Part shown: positions 14,327-26,522 of the stretch, one piece after another
Layout of the letters: each line of letters starts with the position of its first letter
How positions within the stretch are numbered: the stretch's first letter is position 1
Origin: Strongylocentrotus droebachiensis
Taxonomy: Eukaryota; Echinodermata; Echinoidea; Camarodonta; Strongylocentrotidae
Reading direction: 5' to 3'
Length of the DNA: 64,000 bases
NCBI GenBank assembly: GCA_035222895.1
Contig: JAVYIG010007851.1
Location: forward strand, 32,378-96,377
Program-made: the position numbers and the translations under genes
The notes under the pieces: generated by a model
Seen by the model: the letters and a program-made list of their open reading frames with translations, nothing else
Told to the model about the DNA's origin: nothing
The model's database searches: none

Positions 14327-14658
14327 CTAGAAAAATAATTTGAGATACAATTTAGCCTAAAACCACATCAAAACATTATATCATGCAAGGCAATATAATT
14401 GACAGACGTAGTAATGGTAAAAAATCTGAAATTTCTACGTGGATTTATTGTAATCACGTTTGTTTACATTCACTCATTCACTATACAGACACTACACTGC
14501 ACTTGGGGATTCACTTCACTCAGCACTACATGGGAATATTGATCCGTAAAATAACATTCTATAAGCCTACTATGTCTATGAAGTAGCATTATATTCAACA
14601 ACAGACACAATAAAAATATATATATCATAATATAATTAAGTTTCAGAAATAAACGTAC

Positions 14659-14874
14659 CTTTTCAGCTGTTTTCTGGTGCCAGTTCCGCTCGTCGATCGT
14701 CCGTCATTCGACAACAAACTTGTTTCTCTACGAGTGGGACTAGTAATATTTTGAAAAATTGTCGGGCTCATTTTCTTGGGAAGAATCACTAAAATGGGAT
14801 AAGGAGGCATCGGAGTATGAGGAGTCACTATCTCTTGATGAAATTTCATCGCTAGAATAATTGCTGGAAGACAT
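14659..14874 (-). CDS. Candidate first exon within the 5.0-kb element, Ser/Asp/Glu-rich start
   Basis: Minus strand from ATG at 14,872-14,874: MSSSNYSSDEISSRDSDSSY, continuing in an acidic, serine-rich manner for 43 residues to a stop. A second ATG frame (from 14,849) stays open to the donor CTGAAAAG|GTACGTT. Acidic Ser-rich starts are common in DNA-transposon proteins (for example piggyBac-like), but there is no diagnostic motif. It may be a decayed gene. Confidence 0.25.
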
Positions 14875-15394
14875 TTTGGTGTGATTTGGAGACGTTTGAT
14901 GAACGGAAATCAGCAAAAGTCCGATGCGCACATCAGTGCGCCAGTGGGGGAAAAAAAAAAACGGGTAATTTTCAAATTACGTCCGGGTACTTGCGTACTG
15001 TCCTCTACGTTGAAACTTTACTCACACATAGAACGGGAATATCTCGATCGAATGCTTTTTTTTTTCTTTTAATAAAGGAGATTTTTTTTTTGAAATTTCT
15101 ATGTGTACATTTTCTTTTTACACATGGTTTATGTATGGTTATCTTTGAGTGCACTAGTCACTACTATAGTTTTGTAAATAAAATCAAGAATATTAATAAA
15201 GGAACAAAATTGAAATTTCGTACATTTTCTTTTTACACATTGTTTATTTATGGTTATCTTTGAGCTCACTATTCAATATGTGACTCCACAGCTAAAAACC
15301 ACCAATAAGTCGCAAAATGAACAACAGAGATAATGGCAGGAGAAGCGGGCTTTTTTAATAGGATGCCAGTCATAAACAATGAAAATATGCAAGT

Positions 15395-16060
15395 TTAGAA
15401 AATAGACAAAAAATAGTTTACAAATTTGTATCATGTCATAAAAAATGTAAGTGCAAAAAATAGGAAGAAAATAGTACTCGCAAATAGGTAAAAAGAAGTC
15501 TGAAAAAGATAAAGGTGAAAAAATAGGAAAAAATAGTCTGAAAAAGATTAAGGTGAAAAAATAGGGAAAAAATAGTCTGAAAAAGATTAAGATGAAAAAA
15601 ATAGGGAAAAAATAGTCCTATTTTTTTCATATTTTTTTGGAGAAAATAGGAAAAAAAATAGTCTGAAAAAGATGAAGGTGAAAAAATAGGGAAAAAATAG
15701 TTTGGTACTCGAAAATAGGAAAAAATAGAACTATTTTTTTCTTATTTTCTTTAAAAAAAATAGGAATAAAATAGTCCACAAAAGTTGAAGGTGAAAAAAA
15801 TGGAGAAAAATTAGTTTGTGCTTGAAAATAGGAAAAAAATAGGACTATTTTTTTCCTGTTTTCTTATAGGAAATAGGAAAAAAATAGTCTGAAAAAAAAT
15901 ATAGGTGAAAAAAATAGGGAAAAAATAGTTTGTACTTGAAAATAGGAAAAAAATAGCCCTATTTTTTTCCTATTTTCTTGAAGGAAATAGGGAAAAAATA
16001 GTCTGCATTTCCAGAAAATAGGGAAAAAATAGGGAAAAAATAGGGAAAAAATATATTTTC
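15395..16060. repeat. A-rich minisatellite (TAGGGAAAAAATAGTCTGAAAAAGAT)-type, right side
   Basis: Repeats of AAATAGGGAAAAAATAGTCTG with GAAGGTGAAAAAATAG spacers and several reverse-complement segments (CTATTTTTTTCCTATTTTCT). Related to, but longer and more varied than, the block at 11.6-12.1 kb. Confidence 0.92.
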
Positions 16061-16559
16061 GCAACACACAAAACTACTAGGGAATTCTTCACTTCCGGCA
16101 TGGGCTCGCCACAGCGAGAGAATTTCACCGGCAGTTAGAAAGCAACGGGGAAAACTGCGGTTTCACCTTTGTTTACATAAGGAAAATTCAATCGGTATTT
16201 TCATCGGTGTGACTCCGATAGAGTGCAGTTAGAAAAGGGTATCAGTGATGTTTTGGCGTGTTTTGGTTGGTAATTGATGCGCATGTGCGTCTCCGATGCA
16301 ATATGTCTTCGATCAGCTGTTCCTTTCTCACCAATTCAGCACAAATATCAATTTTCTGTCCCTCTAACTCTAAGAGACAATTTTTTTCTTCTACTTTGTT
16401 TCTTTCAAAAGTTACCACGTAACCTAAACTGTGTAAGAAGGAAAATAAGTTGTACTTGGGGCTCTTGTTGAGTTTGGGAAGTAAAATTCTCACTCCAATG
16501 TGCATACGCTTTTTTATAACAAATTGTGCGATTGTTCATTTTTCTGTGAAATGTGAATA

Positions 16560-16703
16560 ATGTGAAACTGCTTTAGTGACCACCTGTCTACAAATACCAC
16601 TTTTTTTGTTTCCCCCGAAAATAGTTTCACATTGAAACATGTACCAAAGGAACCTGTCTACAGCGACCATTTTTTGTGGTCACTATAGACAGGTTTGACT
16701 GTA
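16560..16703. mobile_element. MITE family B (TACAGTCAAACCTG ends), copy 1
   Basis: Related to the copies at 36,287, 45,923 and 62,789. Core: GACCACCTGTCTACAAATAC ... CATTGAAACATGTACCAAAGG ... CACTATAGACAGGTTTGACT. The left end is truncated or diverged. Confidence 0.8.
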
Positions 16704-18794
16704 CAATCTTTATATATTAATTAAAGCAAACTCCCTACATTTATTAAACTCTGGCCTTGAGGGTTGATCAGCGTAATATGTGGGCATCGTAATATATACT
16801 AGGTGGAGCCTTTTCAAACTCACCGGCCCATCATATCACCCCTACAGCCTTGGCGGAAATGCAAGTTCGTTCATGGCCACTGAAAACAATACACTGGGTT
16901 ATCCATATTGATTGCCATTGTGCGTTACAGGTGTGTAATGCACTAAGACCTGCTTTATATATTCTTAGACAGAAAGAAAGAAAAAATCGCTTCGTTGATC
17001 ATTAGATCACACCCAATTGATTATAGTGATAGAAACATCACCCAGCGAGGGGGTAGTGTAAATAGAATCACCACACATCATATACCGGTATATGAAAGTA
17101 TACTGTATTGGTGTTACTTTTTGATGAGGTACCAGCAGAGATGGGGATCGAGCTGGAACGGGGGAAAAAGTGGAGAGGAAACGATAAGCAGGTGTTTTTT
17201 AGAGTAGCGTTTGCAATTCTACTCATGAATGTTGATAATTTATTCATTTGGTATGAAAGATGGAGATAAATATAGTATAGAGAGTGTATTTTATCACTGT
17301 AATTGTAAAGATGTACAGCTACTAGAGCTCAAAAAGTAAGATTTCTTTGGGGCAATATCTTTTTTTGTTTTAAACATCTTTTCAATCTACATGTGCATGT
17401 ATCTAAAGCTACAAGTACCTGTAGCTGTACATGTTCTGTTGTCCCTTTTAAATTGTAAAGTAGTCGCTCCACATACATGTACATGTACATGTACATGTAC
17501 TTTTGTAGTATGTGAAGTGATCACAAATGCTCATGAATTTTTAAACATAAAACAATTGAAAACAGTTGAAACTACTGAACCATCAAATTAAATTTGTGCA
17601 TACATTGTAGCATATCATGATGTCCATATATTAATTCCTTGCAAATTTCTTTCGTAATTTTCTTATTCCAGCTAGTACTACCCAACAGTTTATAGTTTAT
17701 TGATAAAACCATTGAATATACTGGATAATTCTTTATGTACTGTGCTGACACAAACATCATCACTTCATATAGTCTTTACCATACACATGACTAATAGCTT
17801 TGTCTGACCTACATGTATGTGACGTTCTGCAATATTGATTTTTGTCGCCAAAAGCCCCCATTGTTGTCGATTAATAGAAGATCAATACTTGCATGTAGTT
17901 TGCCTTTGCATGACTGGAGACTCTTCGGAAAAGTTATATAGAGTAGAGTCGTTGATCGTTGACATTACGTCAAGATGACGCTCGAAAAACTTTGAGGAAA
18001 GGATGAAGGGCTTAATTTGTTGTTGTTTATAAGGAGTGACAGATAGGTCTGTCAGTAAATTGGGATATAAAGGTAGTGATGGATTTGCGCGTGGGAAAGA
18101 TGTACAATGTACAACAGGCACACCTGCAAAACCCTATCAGTTATATACATGAATGCAAGGAGGATAGTAGACCCGAGGATCATTTTGATCAAGTACATGT
18201 TACTGTACTGTATGTTTTCCCTTTACCAGGTACAGGTGGTTGCCAAACTATAATTGATGATTATGGCCTATCGTGAAAGTTTTTTTTAATAAGAGCGCGA
18301 AGCTAAGTTTAAATCCTGAAAAATAGGTTAAGTTACAGTATGTGGTCCTACTGATCCACTGTTATTTCATTTGTTTGGAGCGAGAAGACTCAATGAATTT
18401 TTTCATAATTTTTTTTATGGATTACCAATGACGATGCCCAGTAGACTTGTAGAGGGCCATTGAAGTATATATTAGACTAAACACAGTTTTATTAGTGCCA
18501 TTATTTGTTTATTTTTTATTACCACTTATTTTTTTATTTATTGATTTTCCCATCATCATCATCATCATCATACTTTGCAATTGCATTACTTGCTATTATA
18601 AAGTATGATGGGGGTTGGGTGTCCAGACACTGAACAAACATACAGACTTCTCTCTTGCCTTCAGATTTGAGAGAAAATATTCATCAAATATAGCACTATA
18701 TACCATCGTGAATATTTGTCCTTTCAAAGATTGTCCAACAAAAGTCTTAAGAAGATTTATGAAATATTGCTTTTTAAATTCTTCAAATTGCTGT
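16704..18794. other. Gene-free interval
   Basis: AT-rich with the ACATGT microsatellite and a (CAT)n patch at 18,552-18,572. Nothing else recognised. Confidence 0.55.
17474..17501. repeat. (ACATGT)n microsatellite
   Basis: ACATACATGTACATGTACAT and on: about four tandem copies of the self-complementary hexamer that is abundant singly throughout the window. Confidence 0.9.
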
Positions 18795-18982
18795 TTTAAA
18801 GGCCGTCTGTACTAGTTTGGCTAGGAGGGATTAAACCACCCAGGGTGTTCACTGACAGGTGGATATCTCATCAACTCAGCTCTCAATTAACATAAGAAAA
18901 AGAGGATCATGGGGGACCAATGGTCACCAATTAGGCATTGCTTTTTATATAGAGGCAGCAAGTAGTACAGTAGGGCTTTAAA
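18795..18982 (+). mobile_element. MITE family A, copy 2
   Basis: Same orientation and core as copy 1 (CTGTACTAGTTTGGC, TTCACTGACAGGTGG, CTCTCAATTAACAT, ACAGTAGGGCTTTAA). Confidence 0.85.
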
Positions 18983-20611
18983 TCGACTGTCCGGATACGC
19001 AACCTGTCCGGACCCGCAACATCTGGGTATAATACTGTATGTATTTGGTTGACTAAGGAATTTGAATATCATTCTATATTTTCTATTACCTTATCTTATT
19101 CAGCAGGTCGGAATGCTTTATTTTTTTGCCGAGATGAAATTTGTCTGATTCCACGCCCACAAACATTGCTGATTCCATTCTTACTTTACCCGTGCCAGTG
19201 GATACAAGCTAGCTGCACAAAGCCAGTTCAGTCAGAAAGGAGACCAAGAAATACCGGGTAGGTAAATGAAAATGAATCACCTTCTATACTCAATCCAAGA
19301 TGCATTTTCTGACATTTACCTGAATGTTTAATAGTGCTGTATAGATAATTACTGTAAGGTGTATCACAGTATCGTAGTGGTGCTTTACATTTTATTATGT
19401 AATACCCATTTTTCCAAAGAATGCGTAAGATATCTTTAGGTTATCATGATATCCCTTGCTTTAATTGAGCCAATTAAGTTGCCAAATGGTATTAAGAGTT
19501 CTTAAATAGGGCTACAGACTTTTTACTAACATTTTATGGGACTGGACATTCCTCTCTTTGGAGAATTGAAGTCTTTTGATATTCAATTTATATTATTATA
19601 AATGATGATGAAGATCGAAGAAAAAAAGCATACATTGAAATTAATTGAAAACATTTTGAGAGCTAACTGGTCATCAATAGGTCTTTTTCATAATTATGCA
19701 ATCAAATCTAATGCATACATCTTTGTTAGTGCCTTGTTACAAATATTTCATTCACCTGTTATGAATAATTGTATTTCAATACTGGTAGTCAGAATGCGAA
19801 TTGCATACATGTACATTACGTGTTGTTAGGTGGGCAGGCCGTACTGTTTTACCCTACCTAGAAACAATTAACATACATGTATACATAATTTGCATTCTGA
19901 TTATTTAAATGGGCATTTCCATGTTAAGTGGGTACTTCTGTGATGTAAATATGGTCAAAATTGTTTTCACCCCTAGAGCAATCAAATTTCTCCCTTTGCT
20001 TGTCCAATATCTATATTCTATATTTTTATGAGGGAAAAGATAAGTGTGATTTCATGTTAACTTTGCAGAGGTCGTAAAGTAGGACATGTATTGGGGGGAA
20101 CGTATGTAACATTGGACAGAAATTTGTAACTTAAATTACCTCTGATTTATTATTTGCTCAATATATAAATGCAATGTTCATTCATGTGAGTTAAGTATCA
20201 ATAAAACATCAATTTAACAATCATCTCAGATTTTGCTTCTTTTTTAAATTTTTTTTTATAGCTTTTTTTGTGAATCAGAAAAACAAATATTTAAGGAATA
20301 TTTGCAATGTATCATGTATTATTGAATGAATAAATCTTTCACACATGTTTTAATGGTGCGTACTCTATTAATTTGGTGTCACTGTGTACTGGATGTTGAT
20401 GCTATGTTCATATATTCCAGGATAAAATAAAATCTAGAAGTTATAATTGTTGATGCATGTTGGAACCAATTAATAAGAATAGGGAACGTATGTAACGGTT
20501 GGACAGAACAGGCATCTAAACGTTTGTTTGAATTCTGTTTTGGGACACATATTTCATAATCAATATATTCATAAGCGTTGCATAGGTTAAAATGTTTCAT
20601 TGTATTGATCA

Positions 20612-21790
20612 TCAGGTGGGCTGTATCTAATACAGACCACCTTATAATTTTGTTAAAATTGCCTTTATTATTATTATTTATTTATTATTTATTTATTTTT
20701 CTTATTTCGACCCGCTTTTTTGTTAGCAAGATAACTTTGAAATGGTTCAATCAAATGCTTTGAAATTTGTCACACATATGTATAGGCATATAACAAAATC
20801 AAAATAACCTTTTCAACCTTGACCTTGACTGATGACGTCATCTAGGCGCCATTTTGTGAAAATTGACTCATGATCATATCTTCATAACCAAAAGGCATTT
20901 CTCATTCATATTTGGCATGATCAAGGTCAATATCTGTCCGGTCAATTTCAGGTAAAAAAAACGCGCGCGTGCGCGTACGTCCGCGCATCAGTGCGCGCGC
21001 AAAATTTCAAAATGCTCAAAATCGTCTCAAATTTATTTTGCATACGTTTCAGGTCATTCTAAGCATTTTATAAAAAATCGCGCGTACGAGCATGCGTGCG
21101 CGTTTTCGCGCGTAACACCATTAAAAAACATAGAATCGCCATTTTTTTTTCTTTCATGATATTTCTCATATTTTTTCAAGGAATTTGATTCCATGTTTAT
21201 CTCTTTATGACCATTATCAACAAGATGAGCGTAAATTCAAGATAAATGTCAGTGCGCGCGAGGTCTTTTAATACATAGCATATATGGGCAAAAACATGCC
21301 TATACAAAATCCGTTATAGCTCTTTGGAATGCACCAGGATCCTCAATTTTTTTTCATATAAAGATAGAGTATGAGTCGGAAATATGATTCCATGTCTCAT
21401 TTGGCCATTAAGTGTATCGTGACATCATCACAATGGCCTTGGAACTCAAAATACGAATTTGCATATTATGACGTCAGCATATTTATGTAAAATTGATTGT
21501 ATCTCTGTAAATATTGATCAATTTTCTTCAAAATTTTGATATGTTGTAGCTAAGACAATTCTCTACAAGCGCAGTAATAACCATTTTTCATTTTGATGAC
21601 GTCATCATAGTGAAAATTTTGATTAAAGGCCTCATGTCAAAAACTTCATAATTTGCGTGTTATGCCTATAGAAGGTGAATTTAGTTCACGTTATGAATCT
21701 ACATGATATTGTCTTTTAAGAATTTGTAAGCAGTATGTCGCTTATTTTTGCTCTATTTTGTCTCAAATGTTAGTTGACCAGCCCACCTAT
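20612..21790. mobile_element. Possible 1.2-kb element with AGGTGGGCTG...CAGCCCACCT ends
   Basis: AGGTGGGCTG at about 20,612 is mirrored by CAGCCCACCT at about 21,780. The interior has no coding frame but has three TGACGTCA-like cores (about 20,830, 21,471, 21,597), CGCGCGCGTGCGCG tracts at 20,961-21,110, and TCAAGGTCAA (about 20,923), which matches an orphan nuclear receptor half-site. Only 10 bp of terminal match is seen, so this is tentative. Confidence 0.4.
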
Positions 21791-23180
21791 ACTTGTTCCA
21801 AACAAGTATTATATGTCTAGTTTTAAATTGTTTTGTGTTTAGGTCATTGTAAATTCATTTTGTTTCAAATCACTGCCTGGCCAATGTTACATGTGTTCCG
21901 TATCAGAACTTCAAAAGCTGCAGATTTATGGAGAATAAGTGAAATGTGAATGGTCTTTAATTATTAAGTATAATGAAATCAATGAATTTGCCAACTGATA
22001 TACGGTTTGTAAATCTGTAAAATAGATTAATTGATAGTTTTGAAATCTTATCTCACCTCTCATTAATCTTTTGACCAACTGCAAAAGCAAGCAACAAACT
22101 TCAGTGTACAACTTAAATTGTCCATGGATGAACCATTTATATAAATTTATAAAATTATGAACACCTGAATTGCAAATTCAAATTTAAAAATGATAAGATA
22201 GTAACTATAGTCACATGGAAAGAAGTTGGCACAATATAGAATAAAAGGCAAACACTAATCATTTCATTGAAATTGAAATTTCACAAAACCTTATATACAA
22301 ATTTAAAAGTAGTCTAGGTGATGTCTTTAATAGTCAGTAGCCAAAATGTGTCTCGGACACAGAGCCCAATAATAACAGACTGTTAAACAATAATATTGAG
22401 CATGCATTTCACTACATGTAAGCATTAGCTTGTAATCAATTCCCATCAAGACTGGGAAAGTAGTTGACACAATATAGAATAAAAGGCAAACACTATTCAT
22501 TGATATTTCACAAACATCATGTCGTTAATTACAAATTGTCTATACAGGATTTGTATGCTTTTATTCTAGAGTTCTTTTATCTGCTAACTACAATGTGTAT
22601 GATATTTACCTTTTATATTTCTTAATTTTTCATAAATGCTCTATTTAATTCTATTTTTGCTCAAAATTATGATCATTCATTTCAAGTAAGTTCAAATCAA
22701 ATACATGTATTTATAACAATCATTTTGATGTAATTCAGATCTGAAATTCAAAAAAGATTTGACACTGCATACTCAATGGGTTATTTTGCATATTATAATG
22801 CATCAATTCAATTGAGCATTCATTAAATATTTTCAGTAAATAATTGTGTCTTTGTGCCAATTTTCCATGAATTTTATTTGTTTTCATAACACACAAGTCT
22901 ATTGAGGTGATTAAAACCTTACTGAAGTACAACGTGAGAACAATAAATTAGCACGATCCAGCCATTTAATCATGTCTCCTTTTTAACATCAATACACGCA
23001 GTTCTAGGTTTTCCTCTTACACGAGAGTCAGAGAATATTGTAAGGATTTTAAAACCGATGGTTTGGGACGATATCGGGTGTGCTGGACTTTACACAAGTT
23101 CTCTGAAGAAGTTGGAATGACTCAATTCATTATTAACCAATCTATGAGTAATAAGACATTCATAAATTGTATGGAACAAG
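21791..23180. other. AT-rich interval downstream of the minus-strand terminal exon
   Basis: Contains a direct repeat of AATATAGAATAAAAGGCAAA at about 22,233 and 22,471, and the putative 3' flank of the 23,181 exon. Confidence 0.5.
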
Positions 23181-23393
23181 TCATGATTCTGGGGAGAGTT
23201 CTGCAAAGGTGAAAAATTGTAATCTAGTGCTGCTGATGTCTTCCCGAAGGACAGGGTTAGGCATTTTCTTCACTATCTGTTTTCTACATTCCCGAGACAC
23301 ATCCTCACGTGCTGGCCATATAAATAGCCCCGGATGAGACTCCGACTCGGCCATGTACTTGATGACAAGATCTTCTCCCACAACATCTTTCAC
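23181..23393 (-). CDS. Terminal exon of an unidentified minus-strand gene
   Basis: After acceptor TTTTGATTTCAG the frame reads VKDVVGEDLVIKYMAESESH, then PGLFIWPAREDVS, IVKKMPNP and LQFFTFAELSPES, ending in TGA (23,181-23,183): 70 residues. The arrangement (hydrophobic strand, charged loop, xFxWPxxEDxS, Ixxxxxx-P, aromatic strand) resembles a short C-terminal domain seen in many uncharacterised, often transposon-associated, invertebrate proteins. That comparison is from memory and tentative. Upstream exons were not found in 23.4-25 kb. A minus-strand AATAAA lies near 22,873. Confidence 0.5.
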   Translation of the reverse strand: MKDVVGEDLVIKYMAESESHPGLFIWPAREDVSRECRKQIVKKMPNPVLREDISSTRLQFFTFAELSPES

Positions 23394-25174
23394 CTGAAAT
23401 CAAAAGAATTAAAGATGAAAAAAATCATGAGTTTAAAATCCATTGTGCTAATTCAAATTTAAATGTATTTGTATTTTTTTTTCTTTTTTGACTTGTTAAG
23501 ATTTTCTCACGTTAATAGTAATCATGCACATTTTCACTCCAAACAGATAGATATTTCCTGGTTTTGAAACATGAAGGCATTAAATGATTAACAGAAGGAT
23601 TGTAAAATATCAATGCAATGATATGACTCAGGTAATGTAGATGCAATATTTTGTATAATTTAGTGTAGGCTCAATAATGAAATAATTCTTGTGTATAAAA
23701 TGTCATCCATTGAAAAGTAAAATAATTTTTTTTTTTAATGCGACCTTTTGAAGAAAACACAATTTATTGAAGATAACCAACATTAAGTAATCAAGCAAGC
23801 TGTTGGTAAGTATAAATTTGTTTTTTTGTTTTTCCTGATTTAGGCAACTGCAGTTGCTTTTTTTTGCGTGAGCTAAATTGGGTTGCGGTTGCACCTATTG
23901 AAAATGCGAGATCGGCGAGAGTTACCAGTGTTGCATACATGAAAAGCTACATATGGGACTGTAATGTAATAATATCACTACACGTTAAAATTTAGCACTA
24001 GCAGACCAGAAGAGGAAAATATAATCGTACACCACTAAAGTTACACATGACTCATTTTCGGAAACATATTATGATCTTTTACTGTATTTCAAAAAGATTT
24101 TGAATAACAAATACGTACCATTCCACGATTTTCAAAGCCTAATCTAATTACGATCGGATGTCGTCTGCTGCTCACGTCCGACACGTACGTAAATAGGACA
24201 GAAAACATGTTCTGTCATACGTGCGTACGTGTCGTTCTAACTACCAGCAACCGTGAACGTACGCACAAACTGGACAGAAGTTATATAGAGCTACACGGCC
24301 CCGCGATTGTAGAAGTCAGCGCATGGATTGCAAGTACAATCAAACGTTGCAGTGCCTTGGTTCACTTGACTGATACGTGGATTATCCATGCGTCATATTC
24401 GCGGACGCCACGGTCCGGTTTTTTAGTTGTTACGTACGTTCGTGAGTTGGACCGAATATTGCACTCCAAATTTTGAATAGATTTTATCTCTATTTGCGTT
24501 TATTTTGACGATTTTTTTCTTGGTCTACATTTCAACCTTCATCAAAAGAGTTGCAAAGCACATAAAACTGTTGGGTGACACAACTAATAATTGTGGGAAA
24601 ATTCACTCTGAACGTACGTAACACAGGTGGACAGAATCTCTCATTCAGCCAATGTAATTTTCAACTCTCTCACTCTCCCTCTTTAAAGCTCAATCGCCGT
24701 AACTATGATCAATGCCGTAATCCACCCGCATCAAAATCTCTTTTCAAAACATGAAACATCAATTTCTTTTTAGAATTTTTATTTGCATCACCCTCAAAAT
24801 CACACCACTCAACATTTACTGATTGTACTTTGGAATTTTTAATAATAATCATTAAAGAAAAGAGGACAACACAACCAAATGACATTATTAGTGCATGGAA
24901 TTGTCTTTTTTATTTCTTTATACCATCAACAATGAAAATAAAAACACAGAAAGCCACAGGATATTTATTTAATTTTTCTGTAAGCGCTTTATTCTTTCAC
25001 ACACAGAAGTACCCTATTACCGTGGAAATGCCCAAATACAATTTAATATTCATGACAGTTGAATGAAATTATTTGCAACGAGACACATAACAAAGATGTT
25101 TACATTGCATTTGATTACATTATGAAATGACCTATTAGGCCTTGAACACACGAGTCATTAGTAAAAAGTGAAAA

Positions 25175-25571
25175 TAGGCGTGTCTGCACTATCTCGAGAT
25201 TGCCAAATATCCAGCTATTTTGAACTATCCCGATCGAAACTATCCAGCTATTTGCGTCTTCATTAGACCGAAGTGGCAAATTAGCTGGATAGTTGGTCGG
25301 GATAATATCCCAAGATATCTTGGTCTAGTTTGCAAAATATCCTTCTATTTCCGAACTAGCGGGATAGTTTGCGACCGTCTTCATTAGACCGAAGTACGGA
25401 GTCAATTCTCCCGATCCCATCATGCACAACGATTTCCGGTTCGCACATGCGATCTACGCCGCTCGCGTCTTATTTTTTCGTACCACGGCGAGGCCGGATT
25501 CCTGTTTTATCATGAATATTCATTAGGCAGGGTCGGGGAAAGTCTCGATTCTCTTAAATATTCATATCGAG
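25175..25571 (+). repeat. Left inverted-repeat arm of the 7.3-kb interval
   Basis: Begins TAGGCGTGTCTGCACTATCT. It carries internal inverted blocks (GATAGTT/AACTATC, CCCGATCG, ATATCCAGCTA). It ends about 60 bp before the putative first exon at 25,631, so it may supply that gene's promoter. Confidence 0.75.
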
Positions 25572-25630
25572 GTGGGAATGCACGACGCGCGCTATACTCG
25601 CACAAAGTGAGAAGATTTAGTTCACGGAGA

Positions 25631-25640
25631 ATGCATATGG
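25631..25640 (+). CDS. Putative first coding exon (ATG plus three codons) of an unknown gene
   Basis: ATGCATATGG is followed by a strong donor GTGAGTAATT. It ends in phase 1 and can join either the exon at 26,083 (G+TA) or that at 28,169 (G+CT) in frame. The sequence just upstream is CpG-rich and lies next to the inverted-repeat arm. Support is only start codon, donor and phase, so this is weak. Confidence 0.25.
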
Positions 25641-26082
25641 GTGAGTAATTGATTGAAATATCAGTAGATTAAGAGAATTTAGTCATTAATTTGAAAAAGC
25701 TGTAATTTGTGATCTACTGTAATTTCTTTACATTTTGAGACTGTTCTCAACAGATTTGTGGGGAAAAGGCTAGGAAAATATTTCTCTTGAAATTGCACTT
25801 TGATTTTCATCGTCGTGAAGTAGTTTGACTGCGGTTTGCCTTCATGTCACCCTTTAGAGCCCCGGGGTTCCGGCAGGCCCACGTTGGGGAATTTCGGTGC
25901 TCATCTGCATCAAGATAAAACTTTCTGATCAGGTTTTATTCCAAATTTGATCGTCATCGTGAATCTAATTCACCAATCATCCATTGAATTTAAATCTAGA
26001 TTTAACGTTACACCTTAAAATAATCTATGAAGTATGATTTCTTTAATAATCCAAGAGGGTTAATTCTTGTTTATATCTTTAG

Positions 26083-26252
26083 TAGATGTCGACTCTGTTG
26101 GCTATACTAGTATTACTAAGACTAAGTGCTATCCGTTCGCTCAGTTGCATCATTGGTGCGTGTCAACTTTTAGACCAAAATTGTTTGTGACCATGGATAA
26201 TCAAACGGCTCCAAACCATATTTCATTTAGACGTAAACCTGGAACTTATTAA
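26083..26252 (+). CDS. Possible alternative terminal exon, 57 codons, unknown function
   Basis: After acceptor TTATATCTTTAG the frame beginning (G)TA GAT GTC reads VDVDSVGYTSITKTKCYPFA, then QLHHWCVSTFRPK, to a TAA at 26,252 followed within a few bases by AATAAA. The phase fits the ATGCATATGG exon. I do not recognise the peptide. It could equally be non-coding. Confidence 0.25.
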
Positions 26253-26522
26253 TAAAAATATTCAAAAACAAACAAATTAGACCTAGGATTCATTTATTTA
26301 ATGTTCAGATGTTGTGTGTGTCCAGTGTGCTTGTCAAGTTGTCATAACTTTTCTAGATCTAGACCTATATTAAAGATTTTTTCTTCTCCAAAGTGTGCAG
26401 TTCATTTGATAAATCTATTTTTTATTGGACGTTGTATAAGAGAAGACCCCTAGGGTAGTCGACAATTATGTTTACTTATACGCAGAGGCGGCGGAGCCTT
26501 TGGGCCGAGCAACTTCCAAAGT

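Larger units (their letters stand above)
11228..16239. mobile_element. 5.0-kb DNA-transposon-like insertion flanked by TA, ends CCCTTTTCTAACTGCAC
   Basis: CCCTTTTCTAACTGCAC at 11,228 is matched by its exact reverse complement ending at 16,239, each flanked by TA (11,226-11,227 and 16,240-16,241), consistent with a TA target duplication. Sub-terminal regions share more pieces: CAGTTAGAAAGCAAC (about 11,287 and 16,133), GTGCAGTTAGAAAA (11,409 and 16,223) and CGGTGTGACNCCGAT (11,394 and 16,205). A-rich minisatellite lies inside both ends. No transposase is recognised, so it may be non-autonomous or carry an unfamiliar gene (see the 14.2-14.9 kb entries). Confidence 0.75.
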
